A stretch of DNA of 64,000 bases from Spisula solida (Eukaryota; Mollusca; Bivalvia; Venerida; Mactridae), in the NCBI GenBank assembly GCA_947247005.1, contig OX365956.1:14714089-14778088 (forward strand), read 5' to 3'. Shown here piece by piece: positions 48,016 to 60,239 of this stretch (positions are counted from its first letter, which is position 1; every line of letters starts with the position of its first letter). The translations under genes and the position numbers were made by a program. The notes beneath the pieces were generated by a model. The model ran no database searches, was not told the DNA's origin, and was given only the letters and a program-made list of their open reading frames with translations.

Positions 48016-48335
48016 TGTGTCTATACAGATTTGAACGCATTTGCTTTTACAGGTATCTAGACACTTAAAATGGTATCTATACATATCTGAATTAGCTGGT
48101 AACTCACTGGTCCTCGGTAGAGTTTTTGAGTCTTGGTAGACTCATCTTCTACATCAATTGTTCTCGATTCTTTCTATACGTATTTGAATACATCTAAGCA
48201 TATAGACCCATGAATAAACTTGACGTCTGTATAGATTTGGTGTCTAGAAAGCAATTGATTCTAGAGTCTATATAGATTTAAATAATGTTGCTTCTAAACA
48301 AATACATTTGGTTATCTATACAGATTTGACTCGTT
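48016..48335. repeat. Degenerate array of TCTATACAGATTT words
   Basis: Variants of GTCTATACAGATTTGAA recur at about 48018, 48074, 48172, 48225, 48269 and 48314, often next to TCTAGA words. Spacing is irregular (about 45-100 bp). Confidence 0.6.
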
Positions 48336-51300
48336 CTATGTGTCATGGTTATGCAACACATATGTCTTGTATTGTTAATAGTTTTCTGTTTATAAATAAA
48401 TCAAAGTTCATTTACCTGTTGTATTTTATTCTTGTTATTTTTAACTTATCATATAGAAAATTTCAAATTGATAGCAATGCCTTTACACTCAGCTTTGTTT
48501 GTTAAATTTATACAACCAATGAAATAGTATGCACCAAATATGGAATTTGCACATACTGAATTGCTATTGGATATATAGCTATACAAACTTTACACACAGT
48601 ACACCATTTGACTATTACATTATACTATTTGCCAATAAACTGAAATTAGCATTATGAAGTTACTACACATCACATCATACTGAAATGAGTTGTAAATGAT
48701 GTGCATCTGCATTGTTTGCGATTTGATAATATTAAATGAATAACATGCGTAGATTTATAAAACATGCTTGTACAAGAGGATTAAGGTACAAACTAAGATC
48801 CTTAATATTCAAGATGAAAATATATGTGTTATATTTCACTTTTGCCAATATATTTTGAAAAATACAACACCTGCTGTTTCTTATAAAGATCAATCATATA
48901 TGTCTTTACAGTTTTCAGAACTTCTTTTTTGGCGCCCTTTGATGCTTTGCATCAATGGTAATCTTGTTGTACATGAAATGAATCGTGTGACTTCCTGCTG
49001 TACATTTTCATTCTTGAAACACGCTACATTTGATTTAAATACTACGGCATCAACGTCTCAACTTTCTCTAGGAAATCAATTTGTTATTATTTGTGATAAA
49101 TCTATGTTTGTATATACGTACATATATCTTTTATTTGCATAGTTGAGGTACTATGTACAAATCTGAAAACATAATATCTATCCTGCTTCAACCTAATTAT
49201 CGAACTAAACCCGACAGCGAAATTTGTTGTGATATTATTTGTGATAATTGTGGGCGGTATGTTTTCACATAAGTCTTTTGTCAAATGTTATTGTCTTTCT
49301 CTGTGCCTCTAGAGATCTCAATAATTCGTCTTATTTCTTTAAGGTTCACTCTAATGGACGAAAATGTGTATTTTTCTTCAGTGAATTAAATACCCCTTTG
49401 GCATAAAAACACATTAGTATCATACATCATTTTGTAGCTTAAAGTTCAAATAATCAATATCAACGAGTGTTTTTGTTATATTCACTTGTTATAAAAATGT
49501 ATTTATAAAAAGTTAATTACACAATAGGTATACATTTTTCAAAATGTCAGTCTCATTTATTGGGTAACAAAATGATAGAAAAATTAGAAATTGTGGTTGT
49601 CAAATATTTGATCAAGGTCATGCCTGCCCATTTATTTAAATAGAAGCAGTCAAAATGCATTGATTTTGAACAATAAAATACCTCAGCATGAATTCAAATC
49701 TATTACATGTGTATGTGTGAAGGCCTACTTTTAATAAATCCTAAATAGTTTAGGGTACGGTGGGCCGAACGGACCAGATAGTTGTTGGTTTGTCAATAAT
49801 CGATTTTATCGGGTCTATAAGACTTAAAACTTGATTATTTGTACAAGTTTTAAGTTGCCTCGAAAAACTGAAATAGGTTTATGGAAAATTAATAAAAGCT
49901 TTAGTATTTCTTTCAATTATAAACATATTTAGTTAGATATTCCTTTCCACTGTATTTTATTTGTATATATACCAAAGAAATGGCTTATTTATCTTTAGTC
50001 GTACTGGTCCCTGATAACGTTTGTTCCGTTCGTTAGCCCGTTTCTTTTAACATGGAAAAAATGCTGTATTTTGGTCAGTTTTTGTTTTAGAATGGTTAAA
50101 TATTACTCAAAAACATATTTGCAGATGAAAATTTAGCATGGCAGTAACCTCACACCATACATAAACTTACCGAGCACGTTGTAACATTTGCACGGACTAT
50201 TCGTGTGGATTGAAATATTTTGACAGCTACATGTAATGACCGATTTTACACAAACTGTATGTGATCTCGAAACGATCCAGACAATCGAGTTACACAACTG
50301 TGTTTGCAATGATTATACGAGCATAATTAACATAAGGATTATTTAAAAACGCATGTTACTTTTGTAATTTAGCTAAAATAAAGTTTGACAGACAGCCTCG
50401 TAACACATATCAGATTATCAATTCGCTAACACGTTCAGCATGTGTTGAGATAGGAAAATGCTGATATTGATGTTTCATTGGGACTTAAATCAAACCGTAA
50501 GTATTATATTGTATTCGATGTCATTATTCGTTATGAACGGCACATTATGAACACCGCATCATAATGGTTTTGTCGATAAACTGTCGCACTACTTTGGCGC
50601 ATGAATATAAATTTGCTACACAGCGCGAAATTCGTAAACAAACGAGATGAAAACAATAATAAATATTTGGATTTCATTGTTATTATCGTATGATCGTTTG
50701 TAAAGTTGATAAATTATGAATGTAATAAAGTTCATTATTCGATCTGGCTATCGATTATGTTGAATACTTTGTTTGAAAAACATGTTGCTGTACGTTTACT
50801 GTGGTGACAGGAGGGGGCAAACATGGCGACTTCCTTGTCAAAATTACACATCGACATGAAGGTGTTTTTCTCGTAAACAAAACACCAGCATCTAATTTCA
50901 AGCCTGACATGCCCTTGCGACAATTGATTTTAAAGTATTGCCAATGAGTTCGTATTATAAAATGCAATAATGATAACGTTTGACATTTTGAAAATAATGT
51001 TGTATTTTTCATTCGAAAATCGCCTTTATTTTAGTGTTAGCATTTGAATTAGGCAACTATATGGTACATTTTACATCACACGCAAGTGCTATAATGGTTT
51101 TCTATCATATATAATAAAAGCAAATGGTATATGCTGTTTGAAATAGCTTTTTTCAAGTGGGTGTTTTTCAAGCATTTTCAAGGGTTATGATCTACCTTAA
51201 GGTTTAATTGCGGAAACATCTGTGACAATGTCTGCATGACTGCACACTGGTATATGAAAAATGATATACCAATATTACAAATTACAAACCATATAAAATA

Positions 51301-52430
51301 TCAATTCCTTACCAAATTATGAGCAAAGAACTATTCGGTTGGATCCAAATCGAATGTTTGTACGGCGGAAAAATGTATTTGGCAGTTGACTACTAGGATG
51401 AAGCATATGATTGGTTGTAATTAAAATGGGCAAAGTTTCATACATTTGTATAATGTAATTTTGACCTTAAGATGTATGTCATGTGCAGGACAAAACTTGA
51501 TGTAGTGAACATTTCTGCCAATTTATAAATTATTAAGTTTCATTCAGAGACACTTGTTGATAGAAGGAAGAATGGATAGATATATGAAAGTGGATCCACC
51601 CCGTTCTCCCGAGGCATCTCCAGTAGAAATCCGATGGTGCTATTTTTATACCTCGGTGGATGCAGGCACAGTCAATCAAATGGCAATGCATTTTGTCTTA
51701 TAAATGATACCAATAGATGTTTTTATATGCTATTATCAATTTTGATAACTGAATAATGAAAACACTTCATTAAACATAATTTGAAAGCATGCGTTACAAT
51801 AATTTTAGTTCTCGGTTACCGAATGTTGTTAGGAGATGTTGATGTAATATACATACACACATGCAATATTTTTAAAATCGTCATACATTATAAGAACACC
51901 AATCAACGACAATTTAAAGACGCAAAATAAGGAATGTAGTACATTCGGACACGATCTGCGGATTAATCCATATACGCATAGAGATAACAAAACTGTATAT
52001 TATTACTGCAACAAAATACACATTGGCTGGTACTATTTACGCCCGCAAACAGCAAATTGGTCATATCTGTATGTGCATCAAAAATGACACAAAATGGATT
52101 TAGACTAAAACACTTCCATCAGTTTTTATTATTTTATTCCTTTTCCTCGCTTGAGAACGTTTTTTTCCATACACTTCCTAATATTATCATCATTGAGCAA
52201 ATACGCGAGCATATACAGAAATGGACACAATAATTGCCATGTTTGCTATAATGGAACCCTAAAATATCGTCTCATTGGTTTTTGCACTTTAACTTTTATT
52301 TGTTCGTAATGCATTCACCTTCTAAATCTGCTAAATATTCATGTCAACACGCTGATACAAATTAATAATATATTTATTTGCTGCTATTTGTAGCCTTTAT
52401 GTAACATTTTGTAAAGTACAACCGACTTAT

Positions 52431-53195
52431 TTAAGGAGGTCCGAGCTACCTTGTGCGCATGCGCGAACTTTCAAAATCGAATTTGCATGTATGATAAGTG
52501 GGTGGGGAACGACAAAATTGAGAAGAATATGGGTTAACAATAAGTCCCTACAATTGTTCAAATGCATATGCTTATATATAATATGCAGTGCATGGTTTTG
52601 GTTTATGAAGTAGCCACACTTTATTTTTAATAAATTTTTTTTCGTAATAATATGCAAATAATGTTAATTTTATGCAAATTTATTCATAATTATTACTTTT
52701 TGATGAATAAATGTAGCTCCCAAAAAAGGCTGGTGACCCCTATTTTTTATTTGACTAAACTGGTGTTCTATTTGATACTCAACTTATGGCCAGTTCTAAA
52801 TTATTTTCGATCGTGAGATATTTTTGACACTATTTGAAAATTAAACTTTTTTGCAAGTTGGTGGGGTAACTATTTATCAATTTGTTCACCAGGCAGCCGA
52901 AATTGTGACTAATGTCAATAGGAATGACCACTGAACACATAAAATACCAGGCATTGCTTAAAAGTGGTTTCATATAGTAAAAATCTTAAAAAGAACATAA
53001 TGGTGCCATAAATGCAGGAAATATATAAAATGAACAAAATACAATGATAGGTCATTAGAAGACCATGTATGTCGAAAACGAGCCTGGTGACACATTATTT
53101 ATATGATTTCAATGTTGTTAGAAGATTGTTCCGTCGTTTTAAGATGTTTCAATGAAAATTCGATCGTTAGATCAAATGTGCGCGTACCTCTTTAA
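52431..53195. mobile_element. TTAA-bounded element (757 bp) with known empty site
   Basis: TTAA at 52431-52434 and 53192-53195 bounds a segment whose ends are imperfect inverted repeats (left TTAAGGAGGTCCGAGCTACC; right, reversed, TTAAAGAGGTACGCGCACA). Unit A carries a single TTAA at the same place (32124-32127). The ends differ from those of the MITEs at 4499 and 27656, so it is a separate TTAA family. No transposase; piggyBac-type mobilisation is inferred from the target. Confidence 0.85.
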
Positions 53196-54091
53196 GAAGC
53201 AAAACTCATAATTTTAGGATTAAAGAGATACGAAATGGACACGACTACAATGTACTAGTACATAACATTTGGTTCTTTAATATGATCTTGTAGGCCGTGC
53301 AAAATGTTCGCCACAGCGTAACATATCACAAACGAACTATCGCGAACGGACAGACAACTGCGTCAAAACATAATGGTCATCATTATATGAAAAACGACTG
53401 GCGTAAAAAATACTATTGTTGTTTTCTTGTTTAATTTGATGTTTTGTCATTACTGCTTGTTCTCGTGAACTGTGTGAATTTAGGTTTAGTGTTCTGCTGT
53501 ATCGAGTGCGCGCTATATACAATAGATGTGTGTAGTCGGTACATGTTGTATTATCGCCACAATCACGCTGGAAGTAATTAAATTTAAATTGCTTAAGTAA
53601 AGTTCATTTAACATGATAACCATGACGTCATACCAGTTGTTTTGTCAAAAAAGAGCACACACTTTCCGTTACATACTGTACGAATTGCATTATTGACAGT
53701 TATCTGAAATTAGGTATTTGTTTTATAGGATGGTCACTTCATAATAAACGATGTTGTTTTCTAATGGTTTCGTGACAAAACATTGCCAGTCTCGTCAATA
53801 ATAAAAAAACGTGAACAGGCGTATTGCAAACAACAATAAAAGCGCTTGCAATCAGTGCATACAAATAATAGGTTCATTACAACTTTAAGTCAGCCGCTGC
53901 CAACGCATGGAGTTGTCATAGCTGGATGTTTCCACTAAACATTGGATATCACTGGGACATTAATTCCAGTCATTCATCTTCGCAATGATAGAATTACCCG
54001 TAAACAAAGAGAGGAAAATTAGTTTAAGTTGTCCAAAAAACAACTGGAAAGGGAAATTGGATTGTAATAATTGGCTAAATAACGTCAATGC

Positions 54092-54104
54092 ATGTTTTCT
54101 CCTC
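54092..54104. repeat. LINE target site duplication, left copy
   Basis: ATGTTTTCTCCTC, repeated at 61091-61103. It contains the start codon used by ORF1. Confidence 0.95.
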
Positions 54105-55042
54105 AAAAGAAAAAGGGAAAGAAAGATGAGAAACAAAATGAAAATAAAGATGAGATTAAAGTAATAATAGAAGAATCACATAGTGATACAGAGACCAGTC
54201 AATCGTTAGACATAAGACAAGAATTAAGAGAGATACACGAACAACTGAAAAATGTAACACTTAAAGATAATGAAGCAATAAAAGAAATAATCACCAAAAC
54301 CCTCAGACAGATGAACGATGAGTTGCTGAAATCAATTGAACACAAACTGGATAAGTTAGAATCAAGGGTATATGATGCTGAATGCGAAAACGACCGCCTG
54401 AAGTTAAAGATAGAACAAATAGAAAAGAAAGGCCAAGATCAAGAACATAAACTTAGTCAAGTAAATCGTGAAATGGACGACACAGTTATGAGACAGTCCG
54501 AGCGAATCAACGATCTAGAGCAATATGGTCGTCGAAACAATGTGATTATTAATGGAATACCAGAAGAAAACAAAACCGGTAATAATGCTACACAATCATT
54601 TGAAACGGCAGAAGAAACTACAGAAAAGGTTGTAAATATCTTGAACAAATATATGAAGCCAGATGAAATGCAGCTAACTCACAACGATATCGATATATCC
54701 CATAGGCTAGGAAAGAAGTCAGCCTCTGTGCCAACCTCTGAGCCATCGTCGCGTCCAATTATCGTGAAATTTATTTCAAGAATGAAACGAAACGCGATTC
54801 TGAGAAATAGGAAAACATATAAGAAAATTGACATATTTGTTAATGCAGATTTAACAAAACTCAACAGATTCGTTCTGAAATCCATTAGACATGAACTGAA
54901 AGAAGACGAATTTGCCTGGACTCGAGATGGAAAAATGTGGTATAAAAGTGTCGACGGTATCAACCATTTCGTTCCTTTTGGCCAATACGGAGATTGGATT
55001 GGGGCTACCTGGTCAAAAACTTTGAAGTTCTTCAAAGATTGA
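54092..55042 (+). CDS. LINE ORF1 protein (coiled coil plus RRM-like domain)
   Basis: The 316-residue frame is intact. Residues 1-20 are lysine-rich. About residues 40-145 form a charged, heptad-rich coiled coil (REIHEQLKNV, KLDKLESRV, KLKIEQIEKK) expected to drive oligomerisation. Residues about 140-270 carry the L1-ORF1-type RRM signature, with LEQYGRRNNVIINGIPEE, DIDISHRLGK, RPIIVKFISRMKRNAIL and NADLTKLNRFVLKSIR. ORF1 proteins of this family bind element RNA as nucleic-acid chaperones. The start ATG and the first four codons (through the C of codon 5) lie in the target duplication, and the next in-frame ATG is at about codon 73, so this N-terminus is partly host-derived. Confidence 0.9.
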   Translation: MFSPQKKKGKKDEKQNENKDEIKVIIEESHSDTETSQSLDIRQELREIHEQLKNVTLKDNEAIKEIITKTLRQMNDELLKSIEHKLDKLESRVYDAECENDRLKLKIEQIEKKGQDQEHKLSQVNREMDDTVMRQSERINDLEQYGRRNNVIINGIPEENKTGNNATQSFETAEETTEKVVNILNKYMKPDEMQLTHNDIDISHRLGKKSASVPTSEPSSRPIIVKFISRMKRNAILRNRKTYKKIDIFVNADLTKLNRFVLKSIRHELKEDEFAWTRDGKMWYKSVDGINHFVPFGQYGDWIGATWSKTLKFFKD

Positions 55043-56948
55043 AAAACTTTTGTAGTGCAGTATAGTGGTCAAGCCATGCGACTTCACACACTTGTAAAAC
55101 CTGCAAAGGCTATGTAAACATGTGACCCTGAGTGGTCAATTGTAGAAAATCAATTTTAGTACTAGTTATTTATCTAGTATGAGTGAAATGTCAATGAGTG
55201 CAAAAATGTGTTACACATTATTTTTGTTAAACCTGATACATGATAATAATACTATTTAAACAAGTAAATTGATACGGTTACTCATATATTTATAATGATA
55301 ATGATGGAAAATAAACTTACCACCATATGATATACATTAGACTCTTGGTAAAAAAATGAGTATAATTATTGACATATATACTTATGTTAACTGACATAAA
55401 ATATGATAATAAACATAAATAAATACATATAATAACAGACAAAATATGTAACCGTACATTATATAGTATTGGGTTCTTGAGTGATAGTTCGAAAGAACTA
55501 ACTGATTTTCACTGAAAACCGATGCAAAAAACCTTAATAAATATATCTTTTCAATCATGTGATACTGTTGGTATTATAAATGTAAAGTTATTTGATGTTG
55601 TGTAATATCGTTTGTATATGAAGGCATTTATTCTTGTGTACCATTGGTTCTTGTGTGAATGTGTGTACATGGGTGTTATTGAGTATTATTGGTAAATGGC
55701 GAGTTAATTATGCCGAAACGTATGTACATTCAATTTGCTATTCTTGTATACCATTAGTTATGTATAAATATATATGTATTGGTATTCCTGTGTACTGATA
55801 GTTGATACGTGTATGTATGCATTGTGACATTGTGTACCGTTGGTAATGCGTTAAATCTTGATAATGCCTAAGTTATCTATGAGCATATATACATCTTGCT
55901 GTGCAAGTCAACCGACAGAATATGCCATTAATATTTACAAATCATAAAATTTTACATGTAAGGTTATAATGTTATTGATGGCTTGTATTTATACTATTTT
56001 GTTCACACGGCTCTGAACTTTGATATAACACTTAAAACATGTGAATTGGATGTATATTGAGAATTTGTAGAATTTAACAGAATATGCCATTAAATATATA
56101 CAATATCAAATTGTTTTAAATGTAAGGTTATAGTGTTATTGATGACATGTATTTATACTATTTTGTTCACACGGCTCTGTACTCTGATATAACACTTAAT
56201 ACATGTGAATTAAGTGTATATTGAGCTTTGTATAGTAGGGTTTGATTGGTATTTTATTGTAATTTACAACTTGAATTTATGTTTTTGATACGTACCAGTG
56301 AGGCATATACCGTCAAAATGTGTATCAACTTGTCCGCATGAAATGTGTGAAAATGTTATAATTGCGGTCATAAAGCACTCTTGGCACGATATAACATAAT
56401 GTTATACATGAAAAAACATGTTTATTCTTACAATTCATGTGTCTTTTGACTATGAATTATTTTAAGTGAAGGTTTTTACATCTCCTTTCAACACCATTCA
56501 ATGTTTATTGAATTGCACAATTACATAAGTAACTTAAATACATGTTTAAGAAAATCAGTATTGAAAATAATAAACTATACATGATGGATGTTGACGGTGT
56601 TGGGAGGTGATGTCATAACCTTTACTATGTACCTTTTTGTCTTGTATTGTTCATTTTATATGTTAAAGTCAGTGTAACATGTAAACTGCAAGTGTTACAA
56701 GACACTCATTAGTTGTTTTATGTAAATTGATGATCTTCATATAAATGTAAATATTAACATTTAGATTTTCAAAATCTCATTTTTGATAATCCTTGTAAAC
56801 ACTTATGATTGTGATTTTGTTTGTTTGTTAAAAACAAAAACCATATAACAATGAAACAAAGAGTAACTCATTTTTATTACAGCTTTAAATGTTTATTATA
56901 CATTTTCAAAACATATGACAGTGAACAACTGAAATCCAAACTGACACT
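55043..56948 (+). other. LINE inter-ORF region, unusually long
   Basis: The 1.9 kb between ORF1 and ORF2 has no open frame of note. It contains a diverged direct duplication (55915-56061 and 56077-56225). Possible roles are an internal promoter or translation entry for ORF2, or an old insertion; no boundary supports the latter. Confidence 0.6.
55915..56225 (+). repeat. ~147-bp direct duplication in inter-ORF region
   Basis: Both copies begin ACAGAATATGCCATTAA and share ATTTATACTATTTTGTTCAC then ACGGCTCTG, ATATAACACTTAA and ACATGTGAATT, ending TGTATATTGAG. The period is 162 bp and the divergence modest. Confidence 0.9.
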
Positions 56949-58001
56949 ATGGAATCGACAGTAATATCTTCTTTAAATGTTAGAGGTTTAGGTAACATTA
57001 AAAAGCGTCTGCAAGTTTTCGGATGGTTAAAAAATATGAACAATCAAATATACTTTTTACAAGAAACCCACTTACCAAATAATTTCATGGAAAAAGGGAA
57101 ATCAGAATGGGGTGGTGTATCTTTCTTCAGTGGAACAAGAACCAATAGTGAAGGTGTAGCAATATTAATTCATCCAAATAGTAATATACAGCTTTCGAAC
57201 ATACAAGAAATTGTGAAAGGTAGATTGATAGTTGTAGATACAAAAATAAATGGCAAAAGTGTAACCTTAATAAATATATATGGTCCAAATAAGGATGATG
57301 AATTACTCTTCTTAAAACTAGAATCGTTTTTATTAAAAAATGATGATAAATATTTCATAATCGGTGGCGATTTTAATACAGTTTTGAACTATCAATTAGA
57401 TAAAAGAAATGGGAAGTCAGACACACATAAAAAATGTAGACAGAAAATTTTAGATATAATAAACAACTGTAACGTTACTGACATATGGAGGACTAAACAT
57501 CCTGATAGCAAAAAGTATACTTGGCATTCAAATTCTAAGCCCCATATACATTGTAGACTAGATTACTTAATTATTTCTGACAGTTTAGCAAATATAGTAA
57601 AACAATCTACAATTAAGACTGCCTATAAGACTGACCATTCACTAATACAATTATCCTTAGAAATAATACAAATCGAAAAAGGTCCGGGCTATTTTAAGAT
57701 AAATAATTCATTATTATTAGAGCAGGAGTATCAAGAAAAAATAAAAGATGAAATAAAATTTACTTCAAGAGTGAACGAAGACTGCACACCCGATATTTTA
57801 TGGGAACTTATTAAGGGTACCGTCCGAAATGAAACAATAAAATATGCAACTTATAGAAATAAGATAACAAAAATGGAAGAACATGATCTTCTAATTGAAA
57901 TAAAAAATCTAGAAACAAAGCTTATTAATGAACCAACAGACATTGATGGAATTACAGAAAGCATAATAGATAAAAAAACAGAAATTAGAGAGTATATATG
58001 A
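56949..58001 (+). pseudogene. LINE ORF2, endonuclease part (frame 1 of 4)
   Basis: The 350-codon frame opens with ATG at 56949. It is an apurinic/apyrimidinic-type endonuclease that nicks target DNA for target-primed reverse transcription. Key residues are all present: N10 (SLNVRG), E39 (LQETH), Y111-G-P-N, D141 and N143 (GGDFNT), then YTWHS (190-194), the RLDYLI segment (203-208) and D229-H230 (KTDHSLI). The frame ends at TGA 57999-58001 because of an apparent extra base in the AGAGAGTATATATGA stretch; homology continues in the next frame. Otherwise the domain looks intact. Confidence 0.9.
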
Positions 58002-59544
58002 CAAAAAAATAGACGGTCAAATTTTAAGGTCAAGAGCAATACATATTGAACAAAATGAAAAGAATACAAAATATTTTGCCAATTTAGAAAAGCATAGGGC
58101 TGAGAAAAAAGCTATACATAAATTAACTATCAATGGAAAAGAAATAAAAGGCAAAACAGAAATCCTAAATGCAGAAGTAAACTATTACTCAAAAATATAT
58201 AAAAAGTCCCCATGTAATAACAACTCACTTAACGAATTTCTTAATAAGCCATTAAATACACTAAACGAAACAGAAAGACAAACATGTGAAGGGAAATTAA
58301 CCGAGTATGAATGTGGATTAGCCTTAAAAGAAATGCAAAACAATAAAAGCCCTGGCTCAGATGGTTTAACTGTAGAGTTTTATAAAATATTCTGGAATGA
58401 TATAAAAACTTTTCTTGTCAATTCCTTAAATTACTCTTTTGATAATGATTCACTAACCCAGCTTCAAAAACAAAGCGTTATTACATTGATCCCCAAACCA
58501 GGAAAGGATTTAGATGACATTTCAAATTGGAGACCAATAAGTTTGCTCAATTTAGATTATAAAATAGCTACAAAATCCATTGCAAACCGAATAACAAAAG
58601 TATTGCCATCAATAATTAGTAATGATCAAACTGGCTTCATGAAGGAGAGGTATATTGGGGAAAATGTTCGGACAATTTTTGAAGTAATTGAATATTTACA
58701 AGACCATCAAAAACCTGGTCTGTTATTTTTTGCAGATTTCGAAAAAGCTTTTGATTCATTAAATCATGAATTTATGCTTAAATGTCTAGATCGTTTTAAT
58801 TTTGGCAGTTATTTTATCAGTTGGATAAAATTATTTTATACAGATATCTCAAGTTTGATAATAAACAATGGACATCTATCAGAGTCATTTCAGATTCAAA
58901 AAGGAGTAAGACAAGGTTGTCCATTGTCTACCTCTATTTTTATTGTATGCTTAGAAATACTCTCAAATTATATCAAACTAAACCAAAATATATCAGGAAT
59001 CTCTATTAATGAAGAAGAAATAAAACAAACATATTTTGCAGACGATGCAACCTTTATGTTAGACGGCACAAAAGAATCTTTTGAATCACTAGTAAAAACG
59101 TTAAGCGAATTTAGTTCAATATCTGGACTAAACCTCAACATATCTAAATCAACAGTTCTTAGAGTAGGAACTCCAAACAAAACTACTATAACATATTGTG
59201 AAAACAAACAATTTATATGGACTTCAGAACGTGCAAAAACACTTGGAATGATATTTACTACAAACATAAAGCTAAATACCGAAATCAACTTAGAACCTAA
59301 GATAAAAGAGTTCCATGCATGTCTAAAACAGTGGCAACACAGAAAATTAACCCTCATGGGCAAAATAACTGTAATAAAACGTTTGCTTTACCTAAACTTA
59401 TTTATCCTCTTACAGTATTACCAAATCCACCAAAAACAGTTATTGAAGGAATCAATAAAGCTATGTTTAGTTTTCTTTGGAACGGCAAGCCTGACAAAAT
59501 TAAAAGACTCCAACTTTATCAAGCATATGAAAATGGGGGTTTGA
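57991..59544 (+). pseudogene. LINE ORF2, reverse transcriptase part (frame 2 of 4)
   Basis: The frame continues from the endonuclease: the linker reads DKKIDGQILRSRA and EKNTKYFANLEKHR (typical of LINE ORF2), then reverse transcriptase blocks KSPGSDGLTVEFYK, ITLIPKPGKDLDDISNWRPI, DQTGFMKERYIGENVR, motif A FADFEKAFDS (58729-58758), GVRQGCPLSTS and the catalytic YFADD (59032-59046). Both aspartates are present. Homology leaves this frame at the AAAA run 59376-59379 (one base apparently missing); the last 55 codons to 59544 are out of frame. The longest ATG-started part begins at 58333. Confidence 0.9.
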
Positions 59545-60239
59545 AATTAACTAACATAGAATCTTTCATTCAAGCAATTAAATGCAATTGGGTCAAAAGA
59601 TATGTCAATGAAAAAAATATAGGTAAATGGAAGATTTTCTTTGACAATAAACTAAAACAATTTGGAAATGAACTGATTTTTGAATGTCATATAGAGACAA
59701 AAGATATCCACATTCCAAATTCAAAGTTTTTGAATGATGTACTTAATGCATGGTGTATTGTCAATTCTAAATTCAAAGAAAATGATAACAAAACAACAAA
59801 ATGTATAGGTAAAGAAATTCTATGGAACAACTCAAATTTGAAAATTGATTCTAAAACAGTTTTTTATAAGAACTGGCATGATAAGGGAATTAAATACTTA
59901 GAACATATATATGATTATCGCAATAGAACGTTCTATAAATTTAACCATTTACAATATCTGTATGGAATTCCGAATGTAGATCTATTCAAATATATGGCAC
60001 TAGTGCATTGTATACCAAATAAGTTCAAAAATGCCCTTAAGACAGAAAACTATAAAGATAACACAAATAGACAAAAAGAATTACTTTTAATCCATATAAA
60101 AAAGACAATGCAAGTGAATAAATTCTTATATTGTCTACAAATAGAAAAAGGAACAACACCAAAAAGTGAAGTAAAATGGAACGAAAAATTTCAAAATGAG
60201 GTTGAACTGAACTGGAAAAAAACTATACATGCTACCTAG
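59377..60239 (+). pseudogene. LINE ORF2, post-RT region (frame 3 of 4)
   Basis: The frame resumes the RT thumb and connector region: TFALPKLIYPLTVLPNPPK, then FLWNGKPDKIKR and YENGGLKLTNIESFIQAIKC are typical of L1/Tx1 ORF2 downstream of RT. It runs on to an A7 run at 60216-60222, where an extra base throws it to a stop at 60237-60239. The open frame extends upstream to 59319, overlapping the RT frame. Confidence 0.85.

Larger units (their letters stand above)
47147..51741. other. 4.6-kb segment present in unit B, absent in unit A
   Basis: Unit A runs directly from about 31360 to 31372 where unit B has this segment. No terminal repeats or target duplication are evident, so a deletion in A is as possible as an insertion in B. 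Contents: a 42-bp tandem repeat (47287-47403), a degenerate array (48016-48335), a 124-codon open frame at 48768-49142 that needs a non-ATG start and has no recognised domain, and a part (49230-49350 plus 51195-51250) similar to 27210-27410 interrupted by about 1.85 kb. Confidence 0.6.

Noticed and set aside
48768..49142. 124-codon plus-strand open frame
   Set aside because: It needs a non-ATG start, has no recognised motif, lies in a repeat-rich segment missing from unit A, and its length is possible by chance.
54457..55035. Minus-strand open frames opposite LINE ORF1
   Set aside because: They are antisense shadows of the intact ORF1.
58968..59363. 131-codon minus-strand open frame opposite the LINE RT
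   Set aside because: Antisense shadow of the RT region with its catalytic YFADD on the plus strand.
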